Position numbers and translations under genes: made by a program | The notes under the pieces: generated by a model | What the model was told of the DNA's origin: nothing | Database searches by the model: none | Seen by the model: only the letters and a program-made list of their open reading frames with translations | Shown here: piece after piece, positions 41,157 through 52,250 of the stretch | How the letters are laid out: the number at the start of each line of letters is the position of its first letter | Numbering within the stretch: the stretch's first letter is position 1 | Origin: Desulfovibrio sp. TomC | Lineage (GTDB): Bacteria; Desulfobacterota; Desulfovibrionia; Desulfovibrionales; Desulfovibrionaceae | Length of the DNA stretch: 64,000 nucleotides | NCBI RefSeq assembly: GCF_000801335.2 | Contig: NZ_JSEH01000003.1 | Coordinates: 248,001-312,000 of the forward strand | Reading direction: 5' to 3'

Positions 41157-44100
41157 ACCTGTCGCGCCCGTTTATTGTGCGGCCGGTCGCCACCACGCTC
41201 ATTATGGTGGCGGTGATCCTGGCCGGAGCTGTGGCCTATTTCCAGTTGCCGGTCTCGGCCCTGCCGCAAGTGGACTACCCGACCATCCAGGTCCGGACCT
41301 TTTACCCCGGGGCCAGCCCCGACGTCATGGCCTCGGCCGTGACTGCGCCGCTCGAGCGCCAGTTCGGCCAGATGCCGGGTCTGGCCGAAATGACCTCGGT
41401 CAGTTCGTCCGGGGCCTCGGTCATCACCCTGCAATTTTCCCTGAGCTTAAGCCTCGACGTGGCCGAGCAGGAGGTCCAGGCCGCAATCAACACGGCCTAC
41501 AGCCTGCTCCCCGACGATCTGCCCACGCCCCCGGTCTACAGCAAGGTCAACCCGGCCGACGCGCCCATCCTGTCCCTGGCCCTGACCTCGGACAGCCTGG
41601 ACCTGACCGTGGTTCAGGATCTGGCCGATACCCGGCTGGCCCAGAAAATTTCCCAGCTCTCCGGCGTCGGTCTGGTCAGCGTGGCCGGCGGGCAGCGTCC
41701 GGCCGTGCGCATCGACGCCAACCCGACGGCCCTGGCCGCCTACGGCGTGAGCCTCGAAGACGTGCGCACGGCCATTGCCGCCGCCAACGTCAACAAGGCC
41801 AAGGGCGGCTTTGACGGGCCGCGCCAGTCCTCGATTCTGGAGACCAACGACCAGCTCCTCTCCAGCGACGAGTACAAGCCGCTTATCGTCTCCTACCGCG
41901 ACGGCCGGCCGGTGCGGCTTTCCGACGTGGCCGACGTCCATTCCGGTCCGGAGGACGTGCGCCAGGCCGCCTGGGTGAACGGCAAGCCGGCCATCGTCTT
42001 GAATATCCAGCGCCAGCCCGGGGCCAACGTCATAAACGTGGTGGACCGGGTCAAGGCCATCATGCCCCAGCTGCGCGCCGCCCTGCCGGCCGCCGTCAAC
42101 CTTGCCGTCCTGACCGACCGCACCGTCACCATCCGGGCCTCCATCGACGATGTGCAGATCGAACTGCTCCTGGCCGTCGTCCTGGTGATCGGGGTCATCT
42201 ACCTGTTTTTGCACGACCTGCCGGCCACGCTCATTCCGGCCACGGCCGTGCCCCTGTCGCTGGTCGGCACCTTTGGCGTCATGTATCTGCTCGGCTATGG
42301 GTTAAACAACCTGACGCTCATGGCCCTGACCATCGCCACCGGCTTCGTGGTGGACGACGCCATCGTCATGATCGAAAATGTGGCCCGCCATGTGGAAGAG
42401 GGCGTTTTGCCCCTCAAGGCCGCCCTGGACGGGGCCGGCCAGATCGGCTTCACCATCCTGTCGTTGACCGTCTCCCTGGTGGCGGTGCTCATTCCGCTCC
42501 TTTTCATGGGCGACGTAGTGGGCCGGCTGTTTCGGGAATTCGCCGTGACGCTTGGCGTGGCCATTTTGCTCTCAGCCGTGGTGTCGCTGACCCTGACTCC
42601 GATGCTGTGCGCCCGGCTGCTTGGCCGGGGCAAGGCCTCCGGGGCCTCGGGCGGCTTCGTGGCCCGGGGCTTCCAGGCCTTTTTTACCGGTCTGGCCCGT
42701 TTTTACGCCCGGACCCTGACCGTCGTGCTGCGCCATCAGCCCTTGACCCTGCTCATTGCCGTGGCCACGGTCGCGGCCACGGTATGGATGTACGCCGTCG
42801 TGCCCAAAGGTTTTTTCCCGGTGCAGGATACCGGGGGCCTGACCGGCGTCTTTGAGGCCCCGACCTCGGCCTCCTTTGCCGCCGTGTCCGAAGCCCAGGC
42901 CGGGCTGACCGAGATCCTGGCCGCTGATCCGGCCGTGGCGTCGGTGGCCGCCTATGTCGGCGTGGACGGCATCAACCCCAGCCCCAACGTCGGCCGCCTT
43001 GCCCTGGAGCTGGTCCCCAAGGCCGCCCGCACGGCCGACGCCGCCGGCGTGGCCCGGCGTCTCGAAGAAAAAGTCCGCAGCCTGCCGGGGCTGACGACGG
43101 CCCTGTCGCCGGTCCAGGATCTGTCCGTGGACGCCAGGGCCGGGCGCGCCCAGTACCAATACACGCTGGAGACCCCGAGCACCCGGGAGCTTGGCCAATG
43201 GACGCCGCAGTTTGTGTCCGCCCTGGCCGCCCGGCCCGAGATGCGAAACGTCTCCCACAATCTGGCCCTGGGCGGGCTTCGCCTCAATGTGCACATCGAC
43301 CGGGTGGCCGCCGCCCGCTACGGGCTGACCCCCGAGGACGTGGACAACGCGCTCTACAGCGCCTTTGGCCAGCGCCAGATTTCCACCATGTTTACGGAAC
43401 TGAGCCAGTACCGCGTGGTCCTTGGCGTGTCCCCGGCCATGGCCCAGGGACCCGAGGCGCTTTCGCGCATCCGCCTGACCGGCACGGGCGGCGGGCAGGT
43501 GCCCCTCTCGGCCGTGGCCACGGTCACCCAGGGGGAAGCGCCGCTGGTCATAAACCGCCAGGGCCAGTTCCCGGCCGCAACCGTATCCTTTGACGTGGCC
43601 CCGGGCCATTCCCTGGGCGACGCCGTGGCGGCGGTGCGCACGGTGTCGGCCGCGCTCGGCCTGCCGGACAGCATTGCCGGGGCCTTTACCGGCGCGGCCC
43701 GGGCCTTTATGGACTCGCTTCAAAACGAGCCGCTCCTGATCCTGGCCGCCCTGATCACCGTCTATATCGTCCTTGGCGTCATGTACGAGAGCTTCATTCA
43801 CCCGATCACCATCCTCTCCACCCTGCCTTCGGCCGGGGTCGGGGCGGTCGGGGCCTTGTGGCTGTGCGGCGAGGACCTGGGCATCATGGCCGTTATCGGC
43901 ATCATTTTGCTGATCGGCATCGTGAAGAAAAACGGCATCATGATGGTGGATTTCGCTTTAAGCGCCGAGCGCGAGCGGGGACTCCCCCCGGGCGAGGCCA
44001 TTTACGAAGCCTGCCTGCTGCGGTTTCGGCCCATCATGATGACCACCATGGCGGCGCTTCTTGGCGCGTTGCCCCTGGCCCTTGGCACGGGGGTCGGCAG

Positions 44101-44254
44101 CGAGCTGCGCCGCCCCCTTGGCATTGCCATTGTCGGCGGGCTGGTGGTCAGTCAGGTCCTGACCCTCTATACCACGCCGGTCATCTATCTCTTCTTTGAA
44201 CGCCTGGCCGGTCGCGGCCGCGGCCCCGGGGCCGGGGAGTCGGCCCAGTCATGA
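41153..44254 (+). CDS. mdtB: RND multidrug efflux transporter, MdtB-like
   Basis: 1033 aa, standard RND length. A proton-driven inner-membrane pump. It opens [25 protein letters not shown] and has the TM4 proton-relay pair in [19 protein letters not shown] and the TM10 lysine segment in [15 protein letters not shown]. Two large periplasmic porter loops lie between TM1-2 and TM7-8. It overlaps mdtA and mdtC by 4 bp each. Two consecutive RND genes after one adaptor is the MdtABC arrangement, in which a B2C heterotrimer forms. Confidence 0.95.
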   Translation: MNLSRPFIVRPVATTLIMVAVILAGAVAYFQLPVSALPQVDYPTIQVRTFYPGASPDVMASAVTAPLERQFGQMPGLAEMTSVSSSGASVITLQFSLSLSLDVAEQEVQAAINTAYSLLPDDLPTPPVYSKVNPADAPILSLALTSDSLDLTVVQDLADTRLAQKISQLSGVGLVSVAGGQRPAVRIDANPTALAAYGVSLEDVRTAIAAANVNKAKGGFDGPRQSSILETNDQLLSSDEYKPLIVSYRDGRPVRLSDVADVHSGPEDVRQAAWVNGKPAIVLNIQRQPGANVINVVDRVKAIMPQLRAALPAAVNLAVLTDRTVTIRASIDDVQIELLLAVVLVIGVIYLFLHDLPATLIPATAVPLSLVGTFGVMYLLGYGLNNLTLMALTIATGFVVDDAIVMIENVARHVEEGVLPLKAALDGAGQIGFTILSLTVSLVAVLIPLLFMGDVVGRLFREFAVTLGVAILLSAVVSLTLTPMLCARLLGRGKASGASGGFVARGFQAFFTGLARFYARTLTVVLRHQPLTLLIAVATVAATVWMYAVVPKGFFPVQDTGGLTGVFEAPTSASFAAVSEAQAGLTEILAADPAVASVAAYVGVDGINPSPNVGRLALELVPKAARTADAAGVARRLEEKVRSLPGLTTALSPVQDLSVDARAGRAQYQYTLETPSTRELGQWTPQFVSALAARPEMRNVSHNLALGGLRLNVHIDRVAAARYGLTPEDVDNALYSAFGQRQISTMFTELSQYRVVLGVSPAMAQGPEALSRIRLTGTGGGQVPLSAVATVTQGEAPLVINRQGQFPAATVSFDVAPGHSLGDAVAAVRTVSAALGLPDSIAGAFTGAARAFMDSLQNEPLLILAALITVYIVLGVMYESFIHPITILSTLPSAGVGAVGALWLCGEDLGIMAVIGIILLIGIVKKNGIMMVDFALSAERERGLPPGEAIYEACLLRFRPIMMTTMAALLGALPLALGTGVGSELRRPLGIAIVGGLVVSQVLTLYTTPVIYLFFERLAGRGRGPGAGESAQS

Positions 44255-47200
44255 ATCTGCCTGAAATCTGCATCCGTCGCCCGGTCGGCACGGCGCTGTT
44301 GACCCTGGCCCTCATGCTGGCCGGGGCCATCGCCTTTCGGCTCTTGCCGGCCGCCGCCCTGCCGCAGGTGGATTTCCCCACCATCTCGGTCCAGGCCCAG
44401 CTGCCCGGGGCCGAACCCGAGACCATGGCCACCTCGGTGGCCGCCCCCCTGGAGCGCCAATTCGCCCGCATCGCCGGGATCACGGAAATGACTTCGTCGA
44501 GTTCCCGGGGGTCGGCCCAGATCAACCTGCAATTCGAGCTGTCGCGCGACATCAACGGCGCATCCCGCGACGTCCAGGCGGCGATCAACGCGGCCCGGGG
44601 CTTTTTGCCGTCCACCCTGCGGCAAAATCCCACCTACCGCAAAATGAATCCGGCCGACGCCCCGGTCATGGTGTTGGCCCTGACCTCGCCCACCGTGCCC
44701 CGGGCCGACATGTACGACGTGGCCGCAACCGTGCTCCAGCAGAAGCTGGCCCAGGTCGAGGGCGTGGGCCAGGTGTTCGTGGGCGGCGGGGCCTTGCCGG
44801 CCGTGCGGGTGAGCGTGGATCCGGCCAAGCTGGCCCAAAACGGGCTGAGCCTTGAAAACGTGCGCGGGCTTATTACCAAGACCACGGTCAACCGGCCCAA
44901 GGGCCGCATCGAGTCGGACGGGGCCGCCTATGAGATCGACGTCAACGACCAGCTGCACAAGGCCCGGGAATACCAGCCGCTGATCTTGTCGTACAAAAAC
45001 GGCGCGGCCGTGCGTCTGTCCGACGTGGCCACCGTCACCGATTCCGTGGAGGACGTGCGCACGGCCGGCGTGGTCGGCGGCACTCCGGCGGTCATGATCA
45101 TCGTCTTTCGCCAGCCCGGGGCCAACATCATCGAGACCGTGGACAATGTCCGGGCGCTGTTGCCGCAGCTCACGGCCTCGCTGCCCGGGGACGTGAACAT
45201 TTCGGTCGAAATGGACCGCAGCCCGCCGATCCGGGCCTCGTTGTCGGAAGTGGAGTGGACGCTGGCCCTGTCCTGCCTGCTGGTCATCGCCGTGGTCTGG
45301 ATGTTTCTGGGCACCCTGACCGCCACGGTGATCCCGGCCGTGGCCACGGTGGCCTCGCTGGTCGGCACCTTTGCCGTCATGTATCTGCTCAATTACTCGC
45401 TCGACAATCTGTCGCTCATGGCCCTGACCATCGCCACCGGCTTTGTGGTGGACGACGCCATTGTGGTGCTGGAAAACGTCTCGCGCCACATGGAGACCGG
45501 GCAGACGCCGCGAGCTGCGGCCATTGCCGGCTCCCGGGAGGTGGCCTTCACCGTCGTCTCCATGAGCATCTCGCTGGTGGCGGTTTTCATCCCCATCTTT
45601 TTCATGGGCGGCATGGTGGGCCGGCTGTTTCGGGAATTTGCCGCGGTGCTGTCCATTGCCATCATGCTGTCCTTGGCCTTGTCCCTGACCGCCACGCCGA
45701 TGCTGTGTGCCGTGCTGCTGCGGCCGGGCCGGTCGTCTGGAACATCTGGAACATCTGGAACATCTGGGGAGTCTGGGGCAACCGACGCCAAAGGCCCGGG
45801 GCTTGGCCGGCGGTTTTTCGCCGCCCTGACCCGGGGCTATGCCCGCGGCCTGGACGTGGCCCTGTCCCATCCCCGGCTCATGCTCACGGTCACGGCCGGC
45901 GCGCTGGCCGGCGCAGTCTGGCTCTATATTGCCATTCCCAAGGGTTTTTTCCCGGAACAGGACAACGGCCGGCTCATGGGGTTTGTCCAGGCCTCGTCAG
46001 ACAGTTCGTTTCAGTCCATGGCCGGCAAGCTTGAACACGTGGTCGCCGTCGTCAAGGCCGATCCCGATGTGGAATCCGTCACCGGCTTTACCGGCGGCGG
46101 CGGCGGGCCTGGCGGCGGCGGCACCAACTCGGCGCAGATGTTTGTGACACTCAAGCCCCAGGCGAAGCGGCCACCCCTGGTCGTGACGCTTTCGCGGCTG
46201 CGCCAGTCGCTCGCCGCCATCCCCGGAGCCCAGGCCTTTCTCATGCCGGCCCAGGAACTGCGCCTGGGTGGCCGGCCGGGCAAGGCGCTTTACCAGTTTA
46301 CGCTCCTTGGCGACGGTTTTGCCGAACTGCTCGCCTGGGTTCCCAAGGTGGAGGAGCGCCTGCGCGGGGTGCCCCTGCTCACCGACGTGGTGGCCGACCA
46401 GCAGGCCAAGGGGCTTATGACCTCGGTGGTCGTGGACCGTGACGCCGCCGCCCGCCTGGGCGTCTCCATGGCGTCCATCGACGCCGTGCTCTACGACGCT
46501 TTCGGCCAGAGTCTGGCCGGGGTATCCTATGCCGAGGTCAACCAGTACCGGGTGGTGCTGGACGCCGAGGCCCGCATCTGGGCCTCGCCCGAGGGCCTGC
46601 GCCACATCTATGTGCCGGCCGCTGACGGCAGCCAGATCCCCCTGGCCTCCCTGGCCACGGTGCGAAGCGCCCTGACCCCGCTTTCGGTCTCACACCAGGG
46701 CCAGTTTCCGGCCGCCACCATTTCCTTTAATCTGGCCCCCAAGGTCTCGCTCTCCCAGGCCTCGGCCGCTATTGATGCGGCTGTGGCCGAAATGGGTCTG
46801 CCCTCGTCGATTCGCACCACCTTTGCCGGTACGGCCCAGGCCTTTGGCGAATCGCTCAAAAATCAGCCCTACCTGCTCCTGGCCGCGCTGCTCGCCGTCT
46901 ACATCGTCCTTGGCGTGCTCTACGAGAGCACCATCCATCCCATAACCATCCTGTCCACCCTGCCCTCGGCCGGCCTTGGGGCCGTGGCCGCCTTGTGGGT
47001 GTTCGGCCTCGACCTTTCCATCATCGCTGTTATCGGCATCATTTTGCTCATTGGCATCGTCAAGAAAAACGGCATCATGATGGTGGATTTCGCCCTGGAG
47101 GCCGAGCGCACCCGGGGCATGGGTCCCAGGGAGGCCATCACCGAAGCCTGTCTCAAACGCTTTCGGCCCATCATGATGACCACCCTGGCCGCCCTCCTTG

Positions 47201-47403
47201 GGGCTTTGCCCCTGGCCCTTGGGCATGGATCGGGCTGGGAGCTGCGACGCCCCTTGGGCATCGTCATTGCGGGAGGGCTGGTGGTCAGCCAGATCATGAC
47301 GCTTTTCACCACGCCGGTGATTTATCTGTATTTGGACCGGCTGCGCTGGCGCGTAACCGCCAGGAAGCGAGGCCGAAACGCTGCGGCAGTCAAGGCGTTG
47401 TAG
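44251..47403 (+). CDS. mdtC: RND multidrug efflux transporter, MdtC-like
   Basis: 1050 aa. Start [25 protein letters not shown]; proton-relay [19 protein letters not shown] in TM4; [19 protein letters not shown] in TM10. Partner of the preceding MdtB-like pump. The central cytoplasmic loop between the two halves carries a Ser-Gly-Thr tripeptide repeat (residues 496-510) encoded by a 9-bp tandem repeat, absent from the MdtB-like copy, which has a Ser/Gly stretch there instead. A second Gly-rich insertion ([14 protein letters not shown]) lies in the second porter loop, a site where MdtC proteins often carry glycines. No terminator is evident before the kinase gene 159 bp on. Confidence 0.95.
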   Translation: MNLPEICIRRPVGTALLTLALMLAGAIAFRLLPAAALPQVDFPTISVQAQLPGAEPETMATSVAAPLERQFARIAGITEMTSSSSRGSAQINLQFELSRDINGASRDVQAAINAARGFLPSTLRQNPTYRKMNPADAPVMVLALTSPTVPRADMYDVAATVLQQKLAQVEGVGQVFVGGGALPAVRVSVDPAKLAQNGLSLENVRGLITKTTVNRPKGRIESDGAAYEIDVNDQLHKAREYQPLILSYKNGAAVRLSDVATVTDSVEDVRTAGVVGGTPAVMIIVFRQPGANIIETVDNVRALLPQLTASLPGDVNISVEMDRSPPIRASLSEVEWTLALSCLLVIAVVWMFLGTLTATVIPAVATVASLVGTFAVMYLLNYSLDNLSLMALTIATGFVVDDAIVVLENVSRHMETGQTPRAAAIAGSREVAFTVVSMSISLVAVFIPIFFMGGMVGRLFREFAAVLSIAIMLSLALSLTATPMLCAVLLRPGRSSGTSGTSGTSGESGATDAKGPGLGRRFFAALTRGYARGLDVALSHPRLMLTVTAGALAGAVWLYIAIPKGFFPEQDNGRLMGFVQASSDSSFQSMAGKLEHVVAVVKADPDVESVTGFTGGGGGPGGGGTNSAQMFVTLKPQAKRPPLVVTLSRLRQSLAAIPGAQAFLMPAQELRLGGRPGKALYQFTLLGDGFAELLAWVPKVEERLRGVPLLTDVVADQQAKGLMTSVVVDRDAAARLGVSMASIDAVLYDAFGQSLAGVSYAEVNQYRVVLDAEARIWASPEGLRHIYVPAADGSQIPLASLATVRSALTPLSVSHQGQFPAATISFNLAPKVSLSQASAAIDAAVAEMGLPSSIRTTFAGTAQAFGESLKNQPYLLLAALLAVYIVLGVLYESTIHPITILSTLPSAGLGAVAALWVFGLDLSIIAVIGIILLIGIVKKNGIMMVDFALEAERTRGMGPREAITEACLKRFRPIMMTTLAALLGALPLALGHGSGWELRRPLGIVIAGGLVVSQIMTLFTTPVIYLYLDRLRWRVTARKRGRNAAAVKAL
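45736..45780 (+). repeat. 9-bp tandem repeat inside the mdtC-like gene
   Basis: Three perfect copies of TCTGGAACA (45736-45762) then two degenerate copies (TCTGGGGAG, TCTGGGGCA), all in frame, encoding [15 protein letters not shown]. Copy-number change would alter the linker by three residues per unit without a frameshift. Confidence 0.9.
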
Positions 47404-47562
47404 ACACGGCCAAACGGATTCCAGGTATCCACTGTCGTGTTTTTGCCGACGCCAGTGCCTGGCCTTGCCTCATAACGGCTTCTCAGTATAGTACAACGTC
47501 AGGACACATACCACCGGGGATGGCGCAATGGGGCCACGCCGCGCCGCGCGAAAGGACATCGC

Positions 47563-49233
47563 ATGCCCGAGCCTGACACGACGCTATCTGCCGACCTAAT
47601 TGACCCAGATCTGACCGGCCGTCCTGCGCCAGCCGGCCAGGCTCCCAGCCACGTTGCTCCAGGATCGGATACAGTCGTTGCGGAGCTTGAGCGCGAACTG
47701 GAGGCCTGCCGTCGCCGTCTGGGCCTTCTGGCCGACCACGGTTCCACGGCCATGCTGATTTTCGACGTTGCCGGCCGCATTCTGGAAACCAATCCTGCGG
47801 CCCGCACGGTCTTGGGCTTGGCGCCGGGCCAGGAGCGCGACATGCTCTTGGACGATCTGGCCGCGCCGCTCCTGCCGGGAACAGGGCTTTTCCCCGAATC
47901 CTGGGGCAAGGGCAGCGAGGACAGCGGGAGCGGCCTGCCGGTGGGCTGGCGGCTGAAGCGGGCCGACGGGGAATGGGTGTCGGCCGTTGTGCAGGTGGCC
48001 CGGCTAAGTGGAGTCGATTCGGGCCGGCTCATGGCCCTCTTTGAAGATACCGGCGATATGTATGACCTGATTGCCGCTTTGGAGGCCGCCAAGGAGGCGG
48101 CCGAGGCCGCCAACCAGACCCGGGAAGCCTTCCTGGCCAATGTGAGTCATGAAATCCGCACGCCCTTAAATGGCGTCCTTGGCATGCTGCAGCTCTTGCA
48201 GGGCACGCCGCTTGACCGGGAACAGGGCGAATTCGTGGCCACGGCCTTGACCTGCGGCCGGGACCTCCTTGGCGTCATGAACACCATTCTCGATTTTTCC
48301 AATGTCGCAGACGGCAGTCTGATCCTGTGCCGCACGTCCTTTTCCCCGCTGGCTGTCTTGCGCGGCGTGGTGGACGCCTATGCGCGCCAAGCCAAGGCCG
48401 CCGGGCTGGAGTTGACCCTGGCCGCCGACCCCGGGTTGGCGGAACCGGCCTGCGGCGATGCGGCCAGGTTGCGGCAGGTGGCGGCCAACCTTGTCTCCAA
48501 CGCCGTCAAGTTCACTACCGCCGGGTCCGTGCATGTCCGGGCCGATCGCCTGGACGATGTTCAGGCCGGACCACTCCTGCGCCTGGTGGTGTCCGACACG
48601 GGCATTGGCATCCCGGCCAAGCAGCGCGAACGCATTTTTGAGCCGTTTACCCAAGTGGACGGTTCGCTGACCCGTCGCTACCAGGGCACGGGCCTGGGGT
48701 TGGCCATTGTCGACCGGCTCACGGCCCTCATGGGCGGTTCGGTGCGCCTGGAAAGCCAGCCCGGCGTCGGCACCAGCGTCACCGTGGACATCCCGCTGCC
48801 CGGGTCCGGGAGTCTGGCCGCGCCCGCCCAGAGGGCGGACAGGGACGGCCTGCGCGTCCTGGTGGTCGAGGACGAGCCGGTGTGCGGCGTGACGGCCGTG
48901 CGGCTGCTCGCCTTCCTCGGCCACAACCCGGTCTGTGCCGGCAGCGGCGTCGAGGCCTTGGAATTGCTGGCCCGGGAAGTCTTCGATGTCGTCTTCATGG
49001 ACATCTGCATGGCCGGCATGGACGGTCTGGCCACCACCCGCCACATCCGGGCCTTGCCGGGCAGGACCGGTCGGATACCCATCGTGGCCCTGACCGCCCG
49101 GGCCCAGGCTACGGATCGCCGGGCCATTGCCGCCGCCGGCCTGGACCATTTTCTGGCCAAGCCGGTGGAGACGTCGGAACTGGTGCAGGTGCTGGCCAAG
49201 GTGGCCGAAAATCGTCCTGGCGCGGAGAATTAA
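47563..49233 (+). CDS. hybrid sensor histidine kinase with PAS and receiver domains
   Basis: 556 aa, soluble, with no membrane helix. A PAS-like sensor (about 50-165) opens HGSTAMLIFDVAGRILETNPAARTVLG. The HisKA phosphoacceptor is H196 in FLANVSHEIRTPLNG. The HATPase region has NLVSNAVKF, SDTGIGIP and GTGLGLAIV. A C-terminal receiver has phospho-Asp D480 in VFMDICMAGMDG and the late Lys in LAKPVE. AAAGGA precedes the ATG. No HPt or output domain, so phosphotransfer to another protein is expected. It follows the pump operon on the same strand but may be separate. Its stop shares TTAA with the convergent gene. Confidence 0.92.
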   Translation: MPEPDTTLSADLIDPDLTGRPAPAGQAPSHVAPGSDTVVAELERELEACRRRLGLLADHGSTAMLIFDVAGRILETNPAARTVLGLAPGQERDMLLDDLAAPLLPGTGLFPESWGKGSEDSGSGLPVGWRLKRADGEWVSAVVQVARLSGVDSGRLMALFEDTGDMYDLIAALEAAKEAAEAANQTREAFLANVSHEIRTPLNGVLGMLQLLQGTPLDREQGEFVATALTCGRDLLGVMNTILDFSNVADGSLILCRTSFSPLAVLRGVVDAYARQAKAAGLELTLAADPGLAEPACGDAARLRQVAANLVSNAVKFTTAGSVHVRADRLDDVQAGPLLRLVVSDTGIGIPAKQRERIFEPFTQVDGSLTRRYQGTGLGLAIVDRLTALMGGSVRLESQPGVGTSVTVDIPLPGSGSLAAPAQRADRDGLRVLVVEDEPVCGVTAVRLLAFLGHNPVCAGSGVEALELLAREVFDVVFMDICMAGMDGLATTRHIRALPGRTGRIPIVALTARAQATDRRAIAAAGLDHFLAKPVETSELVQVLAKVAENRPGAEN

Positions 49234-50126
49234 AGCCGCACGAAGGTCAGCTCGTGCTTGTTGTGGCTTAAGTGCAACAGTCGGCTGCCCGGCACGGCCC
49301 GAAACCGGTTTAATAGCGAAAAATCCGTCTCGCCCTGCAATTTGACCGTCAGCACGTAGCGGCGGCATTCGCCCAGTTCCAGCCAGCGGCTTAGCCACTC
49401 GAAAAGCCGCTCGGGATAGCAGATCACATCGGAAAAAAGCCAGTCCACGGCCCCGGCATGGCGGGGGTCGAGGCCAAAGGCGCTGCCCGGACACCAGGAC
49501 ACCAGCGGATTTCGGTCCACGTTTTCGGCCAGCGGCGCTTTGTCGATGCAAAAGACCCTGGCCGAAAGCGCGGCCAGGACAAACGACCAGCCCCCGGGAC
49601 TGCCGCCCATGTCCAGGCACAGCTCCCCCGGCCCGGGATGGACGCCAAGACGCGTAAAGAGCTCCCACAGCTTGAGATAGGCCCGGCTCGGCGGGCCGGT
49701 CCTGTCTTCCTCGAAGCGGTAGACGCCCTCCGGCACGGGCTGGCTGGTCTGCGCCGAGGCCAGCAGCACATTGTCTTCCCACAGGGTAAAGGCCCCAAGC
49801 GGGGCCGTCGGCAGCCCCCGGCCGTAGACGAGCGGTTTGGCCGACACCCGGGGCAGCTTTTCGGCGATGAGAGCAGCCCGGCGGAAGTGGCCCGACGGCA
49901 CAAGCGACCAATTGCGCTGGATGGCGGTCAGCTTTCGGGCGGCGTCGCCGATGGATTCAACGGGGATGAAGTCCGGCGTGAGCCAGACATTGGCGGCAAA
50001 GGCGCAGTCGATGGGCGCGCCGTCGGCCACGACCAGCGGATCGCGCACGGCGGTGACGGCGCTGCCGAGTTCGCCGGTCAGTTCGGACAAAAGCCCGGGC
50101 GGGGCCTGATAAACGGTAAAGGGCAT
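49230..50126 (-). CDS. RlmM-like FtsJ-family SAM-dependent methyltransferase
   Basis: 298 aa. The C-terminal Rossmann domain has the SAM loop ELCLDMGGSPGGWSFVLAAL and the D/K residues expected of 2'-O-methyltransferases (SDVICYPERLFEWL, VLTVKLQG). The N-terminal part (TVYQAPPGLLSELTGELGSA, then NWSLVPSGHFRRAALIAEKLP) matches the RlmM layout, with a shortened N-terminal RNA-binding region (E. coli RlmM is 366 aa and acts on C2498 of 23S rRNA). The ATG at 50126 is used, because the longer frame is intergenic. Its TAA overlaps that of the kinase as a shared TTAA. Confidence 0.85.
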   Translation of the reverse strand: MPFTVYQAPPGLLSELTGELGSAVTAVRDPLVVADGAPIDCAFAANVWLTPDFIPVESIGDAARKLTAIQRNWSLVPSGHFRRAALIAEKLPRVSAKPLVYGRGLPTAPLGAFTLWEDNVLLASAQTSQPVPEGVYRFEEDRTGPPSRAYLKLWELFTRLGVHPGPGELCLDMGGSPGGWSFVLAALSARVFCIDKAPLAENVDRNPLVSWCPGSAFGLDPRHAGAVDWLFSDVICYPERLFEWLSRWLELGECRRYVLTVKLQGETDFSLLNRFRAVPGSRLLHLSHNKHELTFVRL

Positions 50127-50209
50127 GGGTGGTTGCGCCAGGGTTGCAGGTGGCAGGTCGGGCGGCGCGGGCCGCTTGCCGGCGGACGGCCCGCCGGTAA
50201 GGAGAGGCC

Positions 50210-51763
50210 CTACCCTTTTGGCCGCACGAATTCCACCCCGAGCATGCTCACATCGTCGCGGGGCGGGGCCGCCTGGCAAAACTCCCAGGCCGACTGGCGC
50301 AGCGCGGCGAGCAGTTCGCCAACCGGTTTGGCGGCATACCGGGCCACCACCGCATCGATGCGCTCTTCGCCAAAATAGTCGCCGGCAGCGGAGCGGCTGT
50401 CGGCCAGCCCGTCGCTGAGCGACAGGATCTTGTCGCCCGGGGCCAGGGTCAGTTCCCCGGGCGGCACGGGACCAAGGCCGGACAGGCCGATGATGGTGCC
50501 GCGCATGGGGAGCGGGGTGATGCCTCCCTCGGCCGTAATGAGCAGGGGCGCGGGATGCCCGGCATTGCCATAGCGGGCGTAGCCGGAGCGCAGATCAATG
50601 GTCATGAAGAAAATTGTGAAAAATTTCTGGAATTTGGTGAAGGGGAATTCGTCGTTGAGCCGCTCCAGCACCACTTCCGGCGGCACCACGTCGATGTGGC
50701 CTTCCGAGCGGTCGATGAGCGTCGAGCGCTGGTAGTGCATGAAGTTGTAGACCGAATGGGCCACCAGCGACGAAGCCACGCCGTGCCCGGACACGTCGAG
50801 CATGTAGAGGCCGACGTGGTTTGGACCCAGCGGAAAGACGTTGAAGATGTCGCCGCCGATGTTGTCGCAGGGCAGGAACTCCCAGGCAAACCGCAGCGAG
50901 TCGGACATGGTGAAGCGCCGGGGCAACAGGCTCTGCTGGATCTCGGCGGCCGCGTCCAGGTCTTTTTGGTGCCGGGTGTGCTTTTTGACCAGATCTTCCT
51001 TTTGCTTCTCAAAAAGGGTCATGTCCTGGATATTGAGGATGAGATCGCCGCTTGGCATGGTGGAAAAATGGATCTGGCAGACCCTGCCCTGGCCGTTCTT
51101 GTCGGCAAAGGGATACAGCCGCCGCCAGACATGGCCCGGGGCCGGGCGCGAGCTGAAGATGTCGGCCAGATCGGCCCGGGCGGCCTCGTTGGGAAACACG
51201 ATGTCCAACCAGCGGTCGGCCGTGGTGTAGGTGTCGGCCGGCAGGCCGAAGATGCGTTCCATGCCCGGCGAGACAAAGGTGAAGCGGCCGCCCGGACCGG
51301 CCACGGCAATGCCGTCATGGGAATATTCCAGGATGGCGGCAATGTAGGCTTTCTCGGCTTTGAGATCCCGTTCCCGGGCCTTGCGTTCGTCAATGGCGCG
51401 CTTGAGGCGCAGGGCGGAATCCACCCGGGCCAGCAACTCGGGGCGGCACGGCGGTTTTTTGATGTAGTCCATGGCCCCGGCGGCAAAGGCCTCGGCCAGC
51501 GAGGCGTCGTCCTCGGCCACGGTGATGACGATGACCGGCACGTCGGCCATGGCCGCATCGGCCTTGAGGCGCCGGGTGGCGGCCAGACCGCCCATGCCGG
51601 GCATGATCAGGTCCATGAGGATGAGGTCCGGGGCTTCCCCGGCGGCCAGGGCCGCCAGGCAGTCTTCGCCCGAAGCATGGAGGCAGGTCTCGCCGCAACC
51701 GGTCAGCAGTCCCGATAGGTAGGCCCTGAAGGTTTCGGAATCGTCAACGATGCTGATACGCAT
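50210..51763 (-). CDS. REC-PAS-PP2C (SpoIIE/RsbU-type) phosphatase
   Basis: 517 aa. Residues 1-120 are a response-regulator receiver (SIVDDSE, phospho-Asp in LILMDLIMPGMGG, Lys in YIKKP). A PAS domain follows at about 135-250 (ILEYSHDGIAVAGPGGRFTFVSPGMERIFG). Then come a short coil and a PPM serine phosphatase with metal-ligand motifs GGDIFNVFPLG, LDVSGHG and the late SDGLADSRS...DDVSML. It dephosphorylates STAS antagonists. The adjacent upstream gene is exactly such a STAS protein, 9 bp away, so this is half of a partner switch. The kinase is not encoded here. Confidence 0.92.
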   Translation of the reverse strand: MRISIVDDSETFRAYLSGLLTGCGETCLHASGEDCLAALAAGEAPDLILMDLIMPGMGGLAATRRLKADAAMADVPVIVITVAEDDASLAEAFAAGAMDYIKKPPCRPELLARVDSALRLKRAIDERKARERDLKAEKAYIAAILEYSHDGIAVAGPGGRFTFVSPGMERIFGLPADTYTTADRWLDIVFPNEAARADLADIFSSRPAPGHVWRRLYPFADKNGQGRVCQIHFSTMPSGDLILNIQDMTLFEKQKEDLVKKHTRHQKDLDAAAEIQQSLLPRRFTMSDSLRFAWEFLPCDNIGGDIFNVFPLGPNHVGLYMLDVSGHGVASSLVAHSVYNFMHYQRSTLIDRSEGHIDVVPPEVVLERLNDEFPFTKFQKFFTIFFMTIDLRSGYARYGNAGHPAPLLITAEGGITPLPMRGTIIGLSGLGPVPPGELTLAPGDKILSLSDGLADSRSAAGDYFGEERIDAVVARYAAKPVGELLAALRQSAWEFCQAAPPRDDVSMLGVEFVRPKG

Positions 51764-51772
51764 GGGGGACCG

Positions 51773-52105
51773 CTAGACCGGGGCCGTTTGGCCTGGCGCG
51801 GAAGATACGGCGAAATATTCGGAAAGCCGCAGCATATCGAGGAGTTTTTTGATGGGCGGGGCAGGGTTGGCCACGGCCATGGTCTTGCCCCGCTCCTGGC
51901 ACAGCCGGCGCAGGCCGATCAGAAAGCCCACGCCCGAACTGTCCATGAAGCTCACGCCGGACAGATCGACAACGACGCCGGCCGCTGCGGTTTCCAGGGC
52001 CAGTCGTTCGACCTCGGCCTTGTTCTCGCTGACGGCGTCCATGATGATTTCGCCCGACAGGCTCACGACCATGGCTTGATCCGTTTCGCTTACTGTGAAC
52101 TGCAT
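51773..52105 (-). CDS. STAS-domain anti-sigma-factor antagonist
   Basis: 110 aa single STAS domain: MQFTVSETDQAMVVSLSGEI, LETAAAGVVVDLSGVSFMDSSGVGFLIGL, with the conserved phosphorylatable Ser in MDSSG. The start at 52105 follows GAGGAG by 7 nt. Probably the substrate of the PP2C phosphatase encoded 9 bp downstream. When dephosphorylated, such proteins bind an RsbW/SpoIIAB-type kinase. The kinase and target sigma or effector are not in the window. Confidence 0.92.
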   Translation of the reverse strand: MQFTVSETDQAMVVSLSGEIIMDAVSENKAEVERLALETAAAGVVVDLSGVSFMDSSGVGFLIGLRRLCQERGKTMAVANPAPPIKKLLDMLRLSEYFAVSSAPGQTAPV

Positions 52106-52250
52106 CGGCCAGCTCCTCAGGACCATGCGGCCCGAAATCTGTTCAGGAACAGGCTACCAGCCTTGCGGGAAAAAACCAATGCTTCGCGGGGGGATTTTGC
52201 CGGCTTCCCGGTATTCCCACTGAATTGATACGGAGAATTCCAATCCTCCG

